Source: Blastocystis hominis
Taxonomy: Eukaryota; Sar; Bigyra; Opalinata; Blastocystidae
Length of the DNA stretch: 64,000 nucleotides
NCBI RefSeq assembly: GCF_000151665.1
Contig: NW_013171822.1
Coordinates: 248,001-312,000 of the forward strand
Direction: 5' to 3'
This document shows positions 1 through 10,177 of the stretch, piece after piece. Position numbers and translations under genes: made by a program. The first letter of the stretch is position 1; each line of letters begins with the position of its first letter. The notes under the pieces were generated by a model. It did not search any database. It saw only the letters and a list, made by a program, of their open reading frames with translations, and had not been told where the DNA came from.

Positions 1-11
1 TCTAATTACAG

Positions 12-1152
12 CGACATGCTCAGCTGCTCATTGGATCATTCTGTGCTTGAGTATGGAATCCCCTATTTGAGTGCCTTGTTCATCTCCGGATTTTTATGTG
101 AAGCTTCCTACTTCAGAGTTCGTCTTGTTGATATTGCTACTTGGAAAATGAACACCTGGCTGGTCTACTCTTTCATTGTGTTTCTGTTTGTCTTTTTGTC
201 GATCATCTCCTTTCTCTATTGCAAAAGAAAGGATCTATTCTTCATTCCACTATTGCCTGTTATCGCTTACTTTATCGTTGGCTACATTCTTTCTAGAGTC
301 GTGAAGCATCCTCGCCTTGTTTTCCATCCCCGTTCTTATCAACTCGCTCTTTTGATTTGTCTGCTACGCAAGGAGAATTCGTTTTATTGTCGGTTATTTG
401 CTGGAATCTGCACAGGCGTTTTTACTCGTTGCGTTGCAGCGAATTCCATCAAATCGATCCTCGAAGTTCTCCCCGAGCCACGCGATATCGAGAATCAACC
501 AAGTCCAACTTATCCAGCGAATGAAAGGGATGCAGAAACGATAGAGACGCTGGATTCTTCGCAAGCAATCGAAAGCATTCAAAACATTCAAAACATTCAA
601 AACATTGAAGACATTGAAGATCTTGAAAAGCTGGAAAAGCTGGAAACTCGTCAAGGCTCAGAACACTTGGAACACTTAGAACACTTAGAACATCTCGACC
701 ACGTAGAGCACGTAGAGCATTTAGAACCCTTCGAACGTTCCGAGCCCCAGGGACCTGGGAGAGCCAGCAACGCAGACACCACTTCCGTTCCTCCCTCGGA
801 GCCCGCTTCCGCGCCTGGCTCCAAGCCTCGCGGCGGCGTGTTCGCCAACCAACCGCAGCTGAACCCCGCGGAGCTCGCTCCGCTGTTTCCCGACCCCTTT
901 TCTCTCTCCATCTCGGAGAACAGCGACACGGCCAATCGCCCGCTGCTCGAGAGCGACGCGCTGGGCAGCGCCGTGCGAACGGGGAATTCGCTGCGCGATC
1001 TGTCAGTGAGGGTCAACACGTCGCTGTCGAGTCTGTCGCCGGAAGAGAGAGAAGCGGTGGAGAGCCTGCAGAGAAGCCGAGCGAGCGACGTGGCGGATTG
1101 GAACGAGCAGCAGATCCAAGATCTGTTTGGATCGCATGAAGGAGATTTGTAA
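12..1152 (+). CDS. Multi-pass membrane protein with low-complexity tail (5' partial)
   Basis: The window opens on an intron end (TCTAAT followed by TACAG at 1-11), so upstream exons lie outside. From position 12 one frame stays open for about 380 codons to TAA at 1150-1152. The first 130 residues hold three clear hydrophobic segments (about residues 16-34, 48-67 and 72-93). The rest is a polar, probably disordered tail with short tandem repeats (IQN, EHL) and a Pro/Ser-rich part. I do not recognise a family. TGTTTGAG at 1162 is the likely 3'-end motif. The gene is convergent with the HVA22-like gene, only about 28 nt away, and their end motifs abut. Confidence 0.6.
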
Positions 1153-1178
1153 AATAGCAAGTGTTTGAGACAAACATT

Positions 1179-1815
1179 AAAATTCACTGGGTTGGCCGCT
1201 TCTTTGTTGTTGAGCTCCTCTCGGACTTTGGTGAGGTACTTCCGCATTTCGAGAAGGTGGTCGTGGCTCACGAATGGACCCAAAAGCGCGACGGCGTAGT
1301 AGAGAACTTGATTGGAACATCTGGGGTGAGAGGAAGGAGAGAAGGGAATTACGCCACAATCATTGGGATGATATAGGTGTCGAAAAGGCGGAACAGAGAA
1401 GAGAAAAGAGAGTCCAAAAGGGAGTTGTTGTTCTACAGGTGAAGGGAAGTACGTTTGAAATACGAAGTACAAAGTAAATAAAAACATGGAAACCAAGGCT
1501 ACAATTTTAATTTCGTAGTATAACGGAATCCTGATGATGAAGACGACTAGCAAATCCGTACCAAGAGATCAGGGGATGCACAGTATTATCGATAATAAAC
1601 ACGATACCTAGAAAAATACTGTCATTCAACCCATTTCTGCAACGCCTACCAAAAATAGAGTATCGATGTTTTCTTCTGCTCTGTTTTTGGGTCTTCGCTT
1701 TCACGAAATGACTTGTATGCCAGAAAAGAAGATATGGAACATGCAAGCACTCTACGTCCTAATCTAACGCAGATTCTTAATACTTTCCTGTACTATATAT
1801 AATATTCGAAGACAT
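1179..1815 (-). CDS. HVA22/REEP/Yop1 (TB2/DP1) family ER-shaping protein
   Basis: Splicing five introns of 31-32 nt (1752-1783, 1619-1649, 1531-1561, 1433-1463, 1321-1352) joins six exons into one frame of about 165 residues starting MSSNIIYSTGKVLAC. The family signature is plain: AYKSFRESEDPKTEQ, then hydrophobic hairpins around HPLISWIPLYYEIKI and a LFDTYIIP stretch. This family inserts hairpins into ER membrane and curves tubules. No genomic stop follows the last codons (NPVNF): a T near 1181 followed by poly(A) gives TAA, and TGTTTGTC lies just downstream. The start codon is 26 nt from the divergent start of the fucosyltransferase-like gene. Family assignment rests on reading the motif by eye. 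Confidence 0.82.
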
Positions 1816-1841
1816 CAATGAGTTTATAATTTTGTTTGGAA
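1816..1841. promoter_or_regulatory. 26-nt divergent intergenic spacer
   Basis: The start codons of the HVA22-like gene (minus, 1815) and the fucosyltransferase-like gene (plus, 1842) are separated by 26 nt, so both 5' ends and promoters must overlap each other or the neighbouring coding sequence. I see no recognisable element in it. Confidence 0.5.
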
Positions 1842-3123
1842 ATGTTGTGGGACTGGCGGAAATGGTTATTTTTGGTTCTTCTTTTGCTATGGTTGTTTCT
1901 TTTTCGTTCATTGCTGCCTCTGCGCCTTGGTGTTTCTCATACCCTCTCTCCTAAGATGAGAAGGGAATGGAAGTATAATTCTCCTATGTCTACCAGTATT
2001 TTCAAACCGTCGGGACATCGACCTCTTTCTTTCTCTCACACTGATACTGTGCTTTCCTGTAAGGGTAAAAACAATCTTTCAGCATGGGACTATGGAATTC
2101 CCTCGTTTGTGGATTATATGAACAATGTGTACATTCCATTTCGGGAAGAACAATTTGATTATATTACGACGCGGGTTGTGTATGCAAAATACGGAAGTCC
2201 CGGAATTGCTAACCAGATGAAATGTGCCTGTGATACCCTGTTGTATGCATTACTCACGAATCGGACATTTCAAAGTAGGATTTTTTGACAATTTCTAAAA
2301 CTCAGTGTATACACCCTCAGCTCCTGAGTTCTTGTTTATCCATCCATTTAACCGTACACGCTTTGAAATTGAAAAGTCTGATAATCAAACTGAAACATTT
2401 GGTAAAGGATAGTCAGGTAGTAGTTAATGTCTAGATGTGAGTCGAGATTATTTCAGCAGCTTTGATGATTTTCAGCGAATCTCTGTACAATCCCAAAATG
2501 AATTGCCTCCGGTTGAGGATTCTGTGTATGAAGGCTCCATTCTAGTCAGAGCCCATCGAGTTTTTGGTCATCAGCTGTTATCCAAGAAGTCAAACAAGTT
2601 GATATTGCGAAAGTTAGGATTGCCTATCAGGATGAAATCCGAGTATTGGTATGATCTCTGCATTCCCAACTTATTCCAACCGAGTTGCTACTTGGAGTCT
2701 CTGATAAGACCCTATGAAAAGAAAATGAGAAATAAGTTTGTAATTGGTGTACATGCCAGATTAGCGGGAAATGTGTCCGAATGGGGAGAGTTCATTTCCT
2801 ATTTATCCAAAAAAGGTTTGAGAATGATGATACAGAAAATCAAGGAGGTAGCCAAGACTCATCCTAATTATACTGTGTTCATTGCTAGTGATACGTTAAG
2901 TGTCATATCTCTGTTCAGATCATCGTTTAAAAACGTTATTTCAACGAGTGGTTATACGTTAGAACATGGAGGGAGAAATCCATCACGAAGTGGACTTATT
3001 CTGAGTGCACTGGAATTATTTTTGTTATCACGCTGTGATATGCTGCTTTTAACGAAGCAGAGTCAGTTCAGCTCTGTAGCTCATCACCTGTCAACGCGGA
3101 ATATCCCTACTTTTTATTTCTGA
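1842..3123 (+). CDS. Fucosyltransferase-like type II membrane glycosyltransferase
   Basis: Three exons are joined across introns 2275-2305 (31 nt) and 2402-2434 (33 nt). The N-terminus is a classic signal anchor: a short charged head, then about 22 hydrophobic residues. The lumenal part carries fucosyltransferase-like landmarks: GIANQMKC near residue 120, VIGVHARLAG (resembling motif I with its key Arg), VFIASD, and the C-terminal LLSRCDMLLLTKQSQFSS block. Likely role: Golgi transfer of fucose to glycans; acceptor and linkage cannot be told. The start was chosen at 1842 because the anchor begins there. The stop is genomic (TGA 3121-3123), followed by TTGTTTGTAG. Confidence 0.65.
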
Positions 3124-3190
3124 GTTGTTTGTAGAAAAAATATGAAAGAAAATGAAATAGGATTGAAACCTCAGTTTTAAGTTGAGAAAG

Positions 3191-3754
3191 ATGAGTCAAG
3201 GTTGGTTGTTTCGATTTGTATGGTCTGATTTGCGTAGATCCGTATCAAGAACTCGCTTCACGAGTGGATTCTTGTTTGACTCTATCTGAATCGACTTTTC
3301 AGCGGCTAATGCCTGCAAATAAAAAGTTTACGAGATGTTGGTGATCCTAAGTGTTAGAGTGCGCAAGGAAGCGGCATTTCTGTATCAACATGTGAAAAAG
3401 GAGCTGGATCGTAGAAAAGAGATTTGCCATCAACTGATAAACCGATTGCGAAGCATGGAAGATCGAAGTGAGGTATCGGTTTTGAAAAGGAAAGCGATTG
3501 GATGTAGACAATTACAGATGATGCAATCGAAGAGAAGATAGAGCTATTGAAAGGAATCAAACGAGCCGCCCAGGATAGTATAACCAAATTGAAGCTCGAA
3601 AAAGATAAACGAAAGAGCGCAGTGATAAGGTATGAGGAGGCTGAGTAAGGTGAGAGGTAGGTTAGAGCAGAGTTTGCAAACATCCAAGGAGATCGATGAA
3701 GGCATTGCAGACGCCGTTGTAAAATCATTTTCTGTATTATCTCGAAAGTTGTAA
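3191..3754 (+). CDS. Small coiled-coil protein, unknown function
   Basis: Five exons are joined by introns at 3201-3237 (37 nt), 3326-3357, 3473-3507 (35 nt) and 3630-3660, giving about 143 residues that start MSQDPYQELASRVDSC. The protein is highly charged and helical, with heptad-like spacing from about residue 35 to the end (KELDRRKEICHQLINRL; EKIELLKGIKRAAQ). There is no membrane segment and no family I recognise. It ends at a genomic TAA (3752-3754), and TGTTTGTT follows at about 3765. It might be a subunit of a larger coiled-coil complex; this is inference from helicity only. Confidence 0.6.
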
Positions 3755-3833
3755 TGGATTTGTGTTGTTTGTTGGAAAAAGAGTTACCGCGGTTTCTACG
3801 TTTGTGTTTTGTCACTCTTGAATTGGTAAACTC

Positions 3834-6014
3834 ATGAAATCGTTTATCGCTCTATTTGGAATTCTTTCCATGTGTGCTCTAGCAAACACCTGTAGGAAAA
3901 AGGGGAGACGTTTTACAGTATCTAGTTTCGGCTTCTGTCAGAAAAGTGGGTGGAAAATGGGTCTTTTCAGCCGGCATTGACAAATCTGCTGTAGCATACG
4001 GTACTATTTCGGTGGCTATTAATGAGACGGGTAAACTAGGATTATTTATATGAAAAGTAGGTTGGAACATTTTGAAGGTGAGTTCCAACGAGGATTTCAG
4101 CAACGAGGATCAGTCGTATGCTGCTGGTTTGATTGAGGGTTATCTCTCGGAAGATATGATCTACACACATTCTAAAAACATTTACACAGAGAAGGAGCCC
4201 TCCGAATTTGTAGTCAAGAGATCAAGCGATTAACTGTAGATCCAATCGATTTTAGATGAAAATGCGGAATGGGAGAAGGAGGAATCCGCAGTGGGAGACC
4301 GCGAATACTGGAACCATCGCCACTACCTCGATCTCCAAGTGGATGGTGTCTACGACGGCTACATGGCTGCAAACGAAGGAAAACCCGAACGAGTTTCCTC
4401 CATTTCCCCAATTAACCGCCCAGGCTCTCTCGAAATGGCAGATCCAATACGCGAACTACGACGGCGACGTGGGCGATTGGAACTCGCTTCCCCACGCCTC
4501 CTCAAAGGGGAAACTGGAGAAACAGGAGAAGCCAGACCCCCTCACGATCGATAATTTGGACCATTGTTCTGCGTTGGTCCGCATGACATGTACTTCCTAT
4601 AGGAACAGTATTCCGCATAGCGGACAAGAGCGACCTGCTGATTGGCCAGTCGACATGGAGCGCCCTGCACACGATGTTCAAGCTGCACAAGATCTACGAC
4701 CTGCCTCTGCGGCGCACGGCGTCGGCGGAGAGCGCGATCATTCCGGGCCGGCTGACGGCGTTCAGCACGTACCCGGCGCGGATCAGCAGCGGCGACGACT
4801 ACTACACGGTGGGAGAGTGGATGGTGGTGCAGGAGACGACGATCGGGAACTACAACGAGGAGCTGTATCGGTATATGAACGGGAAGAACGTAATGCAGTG
4901 GGCGCGGAACCTGATCGCGAACCGGCTGGCGCGGTAGAAGCGTGGAAACGGGGTGAAGAGCAGGTCGCCGGAGGAGTGGTGCAAGCTGTACGCGATGTAT
5001 AACAATGGGTGCTACAACAATCAATGGATGGTGCTGGACTATCGGTACTTTGAGCCAGGAAAGGGACTGGAGAAGGGAGGGTTCTTCTTGCTGGAGCAGA
5101 TCCCTGGGTATGCGAAGTATTGGGATGCGACGGAGTGGGGGAGAAGAGAGGAGTGAACGGTAGCGTGCTGAACCGAAAGGGGTACTATGCGTCGTATAAT
5201 ATCGCGTTCGATCCGTTCATTTATGAAATGAGCGGAGCGGAGAAGTTGTATGAGCAATATATATCCGAGAATGGATGGATGGATGGATGGAAAGAGGGAG
5301 AAATGGGATGGAGTGATCGGGTTTTGAATGAATGAATTGAATGAATTGAATGAATGAATTGGATGAATGAATTGAATTGAATTGAATGAATGAATTGAAT
5401 TGAATGAATTGAATGAATGAATTGAATCCATTGAATCCATTGAATCATCGATCGATCGATTGCTTTTTCTCTCTTTCCACTTCGTTTCATTTCGTTGTTT
5501 CCTTCACATCACGGTGATGACTATTCCTACACGAAGTGTCCTCGCGCTCGCATCTTCGCTCGCGATGTTCCCCGTGTTCAGGACGAGTCCTCCTTCCGTG
5601 CCCTGCTCCGCTACAACGATTTCAAGCACGATCCCTTGAGTCGTTGCGCGGGATACCCTGGATACACCGGCTCCTACGCGATCGGCTGCCGCAATGATCT
5701 CAATCTGGCGAACGGAACGTATCCTCGTCCCGGCTTGGGCCAGCGAAATCACGCGGCGACGGACGGAAAGATCACGAGTCTGCGCGTGAGAGGAGGGAAA
5801 GGAGCGTGATGAATAGCTGATGAAGAAGGGAGTGAGCTCGCAGATCATCGCAGGACCGCCATACCGTGATGTGGGCGTGTTCGCGTGGGAGACGAGCGCG
5901 TTTAAGGACTTGCCGCATTGGAGATTGCCGGAGAAGTACGAGTTCCCGTGGATCGAAGTGGACCAGGACGGACGATACGAAGTGGTGGGACTGGAATATG
6001 CGGATAAAGTTTGA
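3834..6014 (+). CDS. Phospholipase B-like (PLBD/laminin-A family) secreted or lysosomal Ntn hydrolase
   Basis: It opens with a signal peptide (MKSFIALFGILSMCALA). Exons spliced by introns of 29-34 nt (3892-3925, 4031-4060, 4210-4239, 4393-4423, 4590-4620, 4934-4963, 5135-5163, 5786-5816) give the full family pattern: SYAAGLIEGYLS, the HCSALVRM site whose Cys matches the autocatalytic nucleophile of lysosomal PLBD proteins, TYNNQWM-type YNNQWMVLDYRYF, GYYASYNIAFDPF, CPRARIFARD and a tail ending EYADKV. Homologues are lysosomal or secreted Ntn hydrolases that process themselves. A minisatellite (about 5271-5512) interrupts the gene between YISENG and DDYSYTK and has no ordinary intron boundary (see findings). 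Genomic TGA at 6012-6014 overlaps the end motif. Confidence 0.85.
5271..5512 (+). repeat. Minisatellite insertion in the PLB-like gene, family copy 1
   Basis: A (GGAT)n run at about 5271-5290 is followed by TGATCGGGTTTTGAATGAAT at about 5312, then irregular GAATGAATTGAATGAA units to about 5428, two GAATCCATT units, and ATCGATCGATCGATTG. Both ends match the other two large minisatellites in this window, so it is one dispersed family. In the sense strand it is full of stops and must be spliced or the protein is cut. No AG occurs between about 5313 and 5533 except that in ACGAAG at 5531-5536. Confidence 0.8.
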
Positions 6015-6321
6015 AGTGTTTGTTGAATGACAGATGAATGGATGGCGAACAATCTGGAGCGGTAGAATGGATCAGTGGAAGGAAGAAAACAGTAATAAAA
6101 GAAGAAAAACGATTCATTCTATCATTACACACACATATAAATAAACATATAAATATTCTATTCTACAAGCAAACCACTCTTCTTTGCTTTCGAATCGATC
6201 CCCTTTTCCTCCTTTTCCTCCAGAAAACAATCCACAATCCAACTCCAATAAAAAAACAATCAATCAAACCGATTTCAAAACAAACAGACCCATTCATTCA
6301 TCTCTACTCGCTAAACAACAC

Positions 6322-7607
6322 TCATTCTTCCCCTCTCGCCACAGACAATCTCCTCAGCTTCTTATCTTCCCCTCCGCTCAGCAGCACCTCCCCATTCTTC
6401 CACGCTCCGCACAGAATCTTCCCTTCCTGCACATGCTCCGCGATGTGAATCGGGAACGTCGACCGCGTATCGAACACCGTCACGCTCCCCGCGTAGTCCA
6501 TCGCGCTCACGATCGTGCTCTGCGTCGGATGCCACCGCACCACCGACCCGAACTGCTTCTGCGACGCGAACGTCAGCACGTTCGGCTTCTCCTCTACGCG
6601 TCAATTCGCCCTCCAATCCGCACGCCGCGCGTCCCACAGCCGCACCGCGCCGTCCGGATGCGCCGTCGCGATGAGCTGCGACCCGGGCTGCACGTCCAGC
6701 GCGTTGATCACTTTGTTCCCTTTCTACGCGTCACGCCGCACAGCCAATCAAACCAGATCGTTCACCACGCCCTCCATCTCCAAATCCCAAATCCGAAGCA
6801 CGTGATCCCAACCACCGCTGATTACGCGGTTCTCCGACCAGCCCAGCGCCGTCACGCCCGCAACGCCTTCGCTCAGCGTGTGTACCGGCTCGACTTCGTT
6901 CGTGGAAACCGTGGAAACCGTGGAAACGTTCCACACGAGAATGCTTCCGTTCCAAGCGCCGGTGACGAGAAGAGGCGATTCGGGGTGGAACTTGCAGCAG
7001 AGAACGTGGCTGTCGTGGCCGGAGCAGGTGGCGATGGGCTGAAGAGCGTTTTGAGAGAGTTTAGTGAGACGAATTGTGTTGTCGAGGGAGGTGGAGGCGA
7101 TGATCACATCGTCTTGGGATTTCTGAAGATCGACGGATTTTATGGGCTTCTTGTGAGCGACAGTGGAAGCGAGGAAAGAATCATTGGAGTCGTAAACGTG
7201 AAGGCTTCCATCGTAGCAACCCGCAACGTAGTAGTTTTCGATACAGCTGAGACCTCCGAGCCAGTCTGGAAGATCTTCGCTCGATTTCTCCTCTGGTTTG
7301 CCAATAATGGGGACATATTCCAACACCAAGGTAGATTCCAGAGACAAACCGTGCAAACTGATATACTCGCTTAGAGGAACACGAAGAAGAATGCCATCGA
7401 TAATAAAATCGAAAGGAATCGGCTTTTCGAGCTCCAAGGCTTCGTTGACCAATTTTGATAATTCAAACCTCGAGAAACGAGTTGGAACTGCAATTGCAGA
7501 CGTTCCAATCTGATATCGTTCATACTTTGTAGTCAACTTGACATTCACCTATAGCAATAATCTAGATATCCTCAAGAACATACAAGGATCTCGTTCTCAA
7601 TATCCAT
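6322..7607 (-). CDS. YTM1: YTM1/WDR12 ribosome biogenesis WD40 protein
   Basis: Exon 1 (MDIENEIL) is joined across a 35-nt intron (7549-7583) to the NLE domain (KYERYQIGTSAIAVPTR, FDFIIDGILLRVPLSEY), followed by DLPDWLGG and about seven WD40 blades (for example GGWDHVLRIWDLE, LIATAHPDGAVRLWDAR). Two further 30-nt introns, near 6725-6754 and 6597-6626, keep frame; both end GACGCGTAG. The N-terminal NLE domain plus WD repeats is the hallmark of YTM1/WDR12, a PeBoW-complex subunit needed for 60S maturation and a substrate of the AAA protein midasin. TGA is at 6322-6324. It is divergent from the PABP-like gene with only 88 nt between start codons. Confidence 0.85.
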
Positions 7608-7695
7608 TTGGTTGTAGCTTTCTTTTTGGTGAGTGACCAAAAACAAAAGGCAGGTGCAAAAAACTCCCTATTTTTGTATACATTTTATACAGAAT
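7608..7695. promoter_or_regulatory. 88-nt divergent promoter region
   Basis: Only 88 nt separate the starts of YTM1 (minus) and the PABP-like gene (plus), so one short region must serve both. I see no clear TATA box or other element. Confidence 0.4.
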
Positions 7696-10109
7696 ATGGA
7701 GTCGTCTCCTGTTATTTTCATTCAAGAGTTCGAGATCAAAAGAGGCGGAAACAATCCTCCGATGAACGATTGTCTGCCTCCCGATTTTCTCCCTCTTTTT
7801 CAAGCATTTGGTCATATTGAATCAATGAAAGAGTTATCTGATGAGAATGTAAACACTTTTTAGCGCTATTTTCCTAGAGACGACCTCTCTTCAAAATCGA
7901 GTACTCTTCTGTGAATTCAGGTACGATTTTTTAAAATTACTCCATTTATTCTAGCTAAAATGGCGGCAGCTTCGATGAACGGTCGGAATACTCCAACCAC
8001 CACTCTGCGTGTAACACGTCCTATCGACCCTTTCTATTCGAATTCAATTGTTTCTATATTTGGTCTGCCTCTCTCTTTCGACTATGCCTATTTCCTTCAT
8101 TTCTGTGCATCTTTCGGACCTATCCTCGAGTTTCGTTCGGGAGGATTCGATTCGCCTAATGGCCGTCGCACATTCGCCGAGGTTCTCTTCCAGTCGGCGC
8201 AATCAGCGCGTGCCATGCTGCAGCAGCCTGGCTTAGAGGTGGATGGCGTGGTGTACAAGTTTCTCCCCAAATCGAACGGAGAAGTTCTATCGAATTCGAA
8301 TTCGCATTCGAATTCGAAGGGGAAGACGAGGAGTGGAGCGAATTCGAATCAGGATGGGGGTCGAAATCGCCGATCCCCGTGGGAAGACGGAGAGGTGGCG
8401 ATGGGAGGGAGCCGGTCACGTGGATCGGGGAAACGTGGAACGATGAATGAGGGGGGAAAGGGACGAGGAGGCGCGCAGAGCGGAGCCAAAAACCAGCAGC
8501 AGAGAAGCAATCCGGCGATGCGAATGGGGCCACAATTGGGGCAACAATTGGGTCAAATGGGCCAACAATTGGGTCAACAATTGGGACAGCAGCAGGGAAT
8601 GATGGGCCCTAAACAAGGGGGTGCGATTCAGCCCATGATGATTGGCCAGCAACAACAACAACAACAACAACAACAGCAGGGAATGAAGCAACAAGGATCG
8701 ATGATGATAGCGAACCAACAGCAATCAATGGGTCAATCGATGGGTCAATCGATGGGTCAATCGATGGGTCAATCGATGGGTCAATCGATGGGTCAATCGA
8801 TGGGTCAATCGATGGGTCAATCGATGGGTCAATCGATGAGTGCACAACTGAGACAACAGCCCCAGCCCCAGCCCTCCATGATGGGCCAGGGCTCGATGAT
8901 GCTGACTCCCCAAGGAATGATGGGGCAGCAAATGAGTCAGCAGGGAATGTATCAGCAGGGAATGATGATGAGCCAGCCCCAGCCAGGATTGGTTCCCAGC
9001 GAGAGCTGCGTGCTGGCGGACGACTTCTACGCGCACTTCGACGTCAACATGGTTCTCGGCGTGTTCCGCTCCTTCGGCCCCATCGCTCAAGTCGTCTTCG
9101 TCAGCGAGAAATGCGTGTACGCTTCCCTTCTCCTCCCTTCCTCCCAGCGCCGTCTATTTCGCGGAGCCCGGCTCGGCCCACACCGCCATCCGCGCGATCA
9201 ACCACAAATCCATCGAAGGCCATCCCATCCAGCTCGACCTCCTTCTCCCCAAAGTCCTTCCTTCTCTCCTCCTTTCATCCACAGACGCTCGACTCCACGC
9301 CTCCACCCAACGAGTCCTTGTCGCTCCCCTTCCTCCCCTTCATCCATAGCGCGCAATTCGTCGAGCGGCAGAAGCGGCAGATCCACGACGCCTTCATCAA
9401 CTCGCTCCTCGGCATTCCCTCCGCTTCCTCCACGCCTTTCTTCCCTTCTTCTGCTTCTGTTTCTTCTTCTTCTGCTCCCTCCGTTGCGCCTGGCGGATGT
9501 TCGCTTTCCGCATTGCTTCCATCGTAGACGTCCGCCCCGCCGCTACCATGGTCGTCACCAACGCGCCCAACGCGCGCGCCGCTACCTTCGAGGTGGCGCG
9601 CGGCGTGATCAATCCAATCACAAACGTGCCTGCTCAGAAGAACACTCCCAAAATCCAAACCAAAACCGCGGAAATCGATGCTGCTCCGAAGAACCAAGGA
9701 GAGCAGACGACGCCTTCCGACGCGAAAACGGCCACGGAGGATGCATCAAATCCGCCTGCAGAGACGGTGGAACAACCGGAAGATGCATCAAATCCGCAGG
9801 GAGAAGGATCCGATAGCGTGTTCCAGGAACTGGACGAAGCGGTAATTGATATTATGAAAAGGTCGACTGTAGATTGAATGCCTGGGAGGTTGCGATACAG
9901 AGACTTTCGAGGACATGGATGAGGAGAACGTGAAGAACTATCTCATGGAGCAGCTAGTTCCAATTGTAGCAATTGTAGACGGAGAGAACTATACGGAGAT
10001 TTCTAAGCAACTGGTGGAGGAGAATGCTATGCATGTTGTCGATATGCTTAATAATTCAAAATTGGCATATGAATCGATATTGGAAATGAAAAAGAAGCTT
10101 TCTGTTTGA
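7696..10109 (+). CDS. Poly(A)-binding-protein-like protein: RRM-like domains, Q/M-rich linker, MLLE-like C-terminus
   Basis: Small introns (a 29-nt intron starting near 7850, a 34-nt one ending near 7956, about 9115-9145, 9254-9284, 9500-9528 and 9842-9872) join the exons. Reading order: an N-terminal segment; an RRM-like domain (IVSIFGLPLSFDYAYFLHF, FGPILEFRS); an Asn/Ser/Gly/Arg-rich linker; a Gln/Met-rich linker with poly-Q and about nine GQSM repeats; a second RRM-like domain (CVLADDFYAHFDVNMVLGVF, FGPIAQVVFV, AVYFAEPGSAHTAIRAI); a Ser-rich stretch; and a C-terminal segment (NYLMEQLVPIVAIVDGENYT, QLVEENAMHVVDMLNN) resembling the MLLE peptide-binding domain of cytoplasmic PABP. Likely mRNA-binding. 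The RRMs lack obvious RNP1 consensus, so poly(A) binding is inference. Genomic TGA overlaps the 3' motif. Confidence 0.68.
8727..8838 (+). repeat. 12-nt coding minisatellite (ATGGGTCAATCG)n
   Basis: About nine tandem copies of ATGGGTCAATCG encode GQSM repeats inside the Q/M-rich linker of the PABP-like protein. A CAA/CAG run at about 8648-8676 encodes poly-Gln just before it. Both are likely length-variable between strains. Confidence 0.9.
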
Positions 10110-10177
10110 TTTGTTTGTTGTATGCATGTTTTCCCTCCATTGCGTAAGTCTGCCATGAATTACCTCTGTATTGCTCT

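Noticed and set aside
651-1553. 300-codon minus-strand frame
   Set aside because: Only its upstream part overlaps real exons of the HVA22-like gene; splicing shows the gene ends near 1181, and the rest is antisense to the membrane protein.
8609-9090. Minus-strand frames rich in DPSI or HRLT repeats
   Set aside because: Antisense of the GQSM coding repeat in the PABP-like gene.
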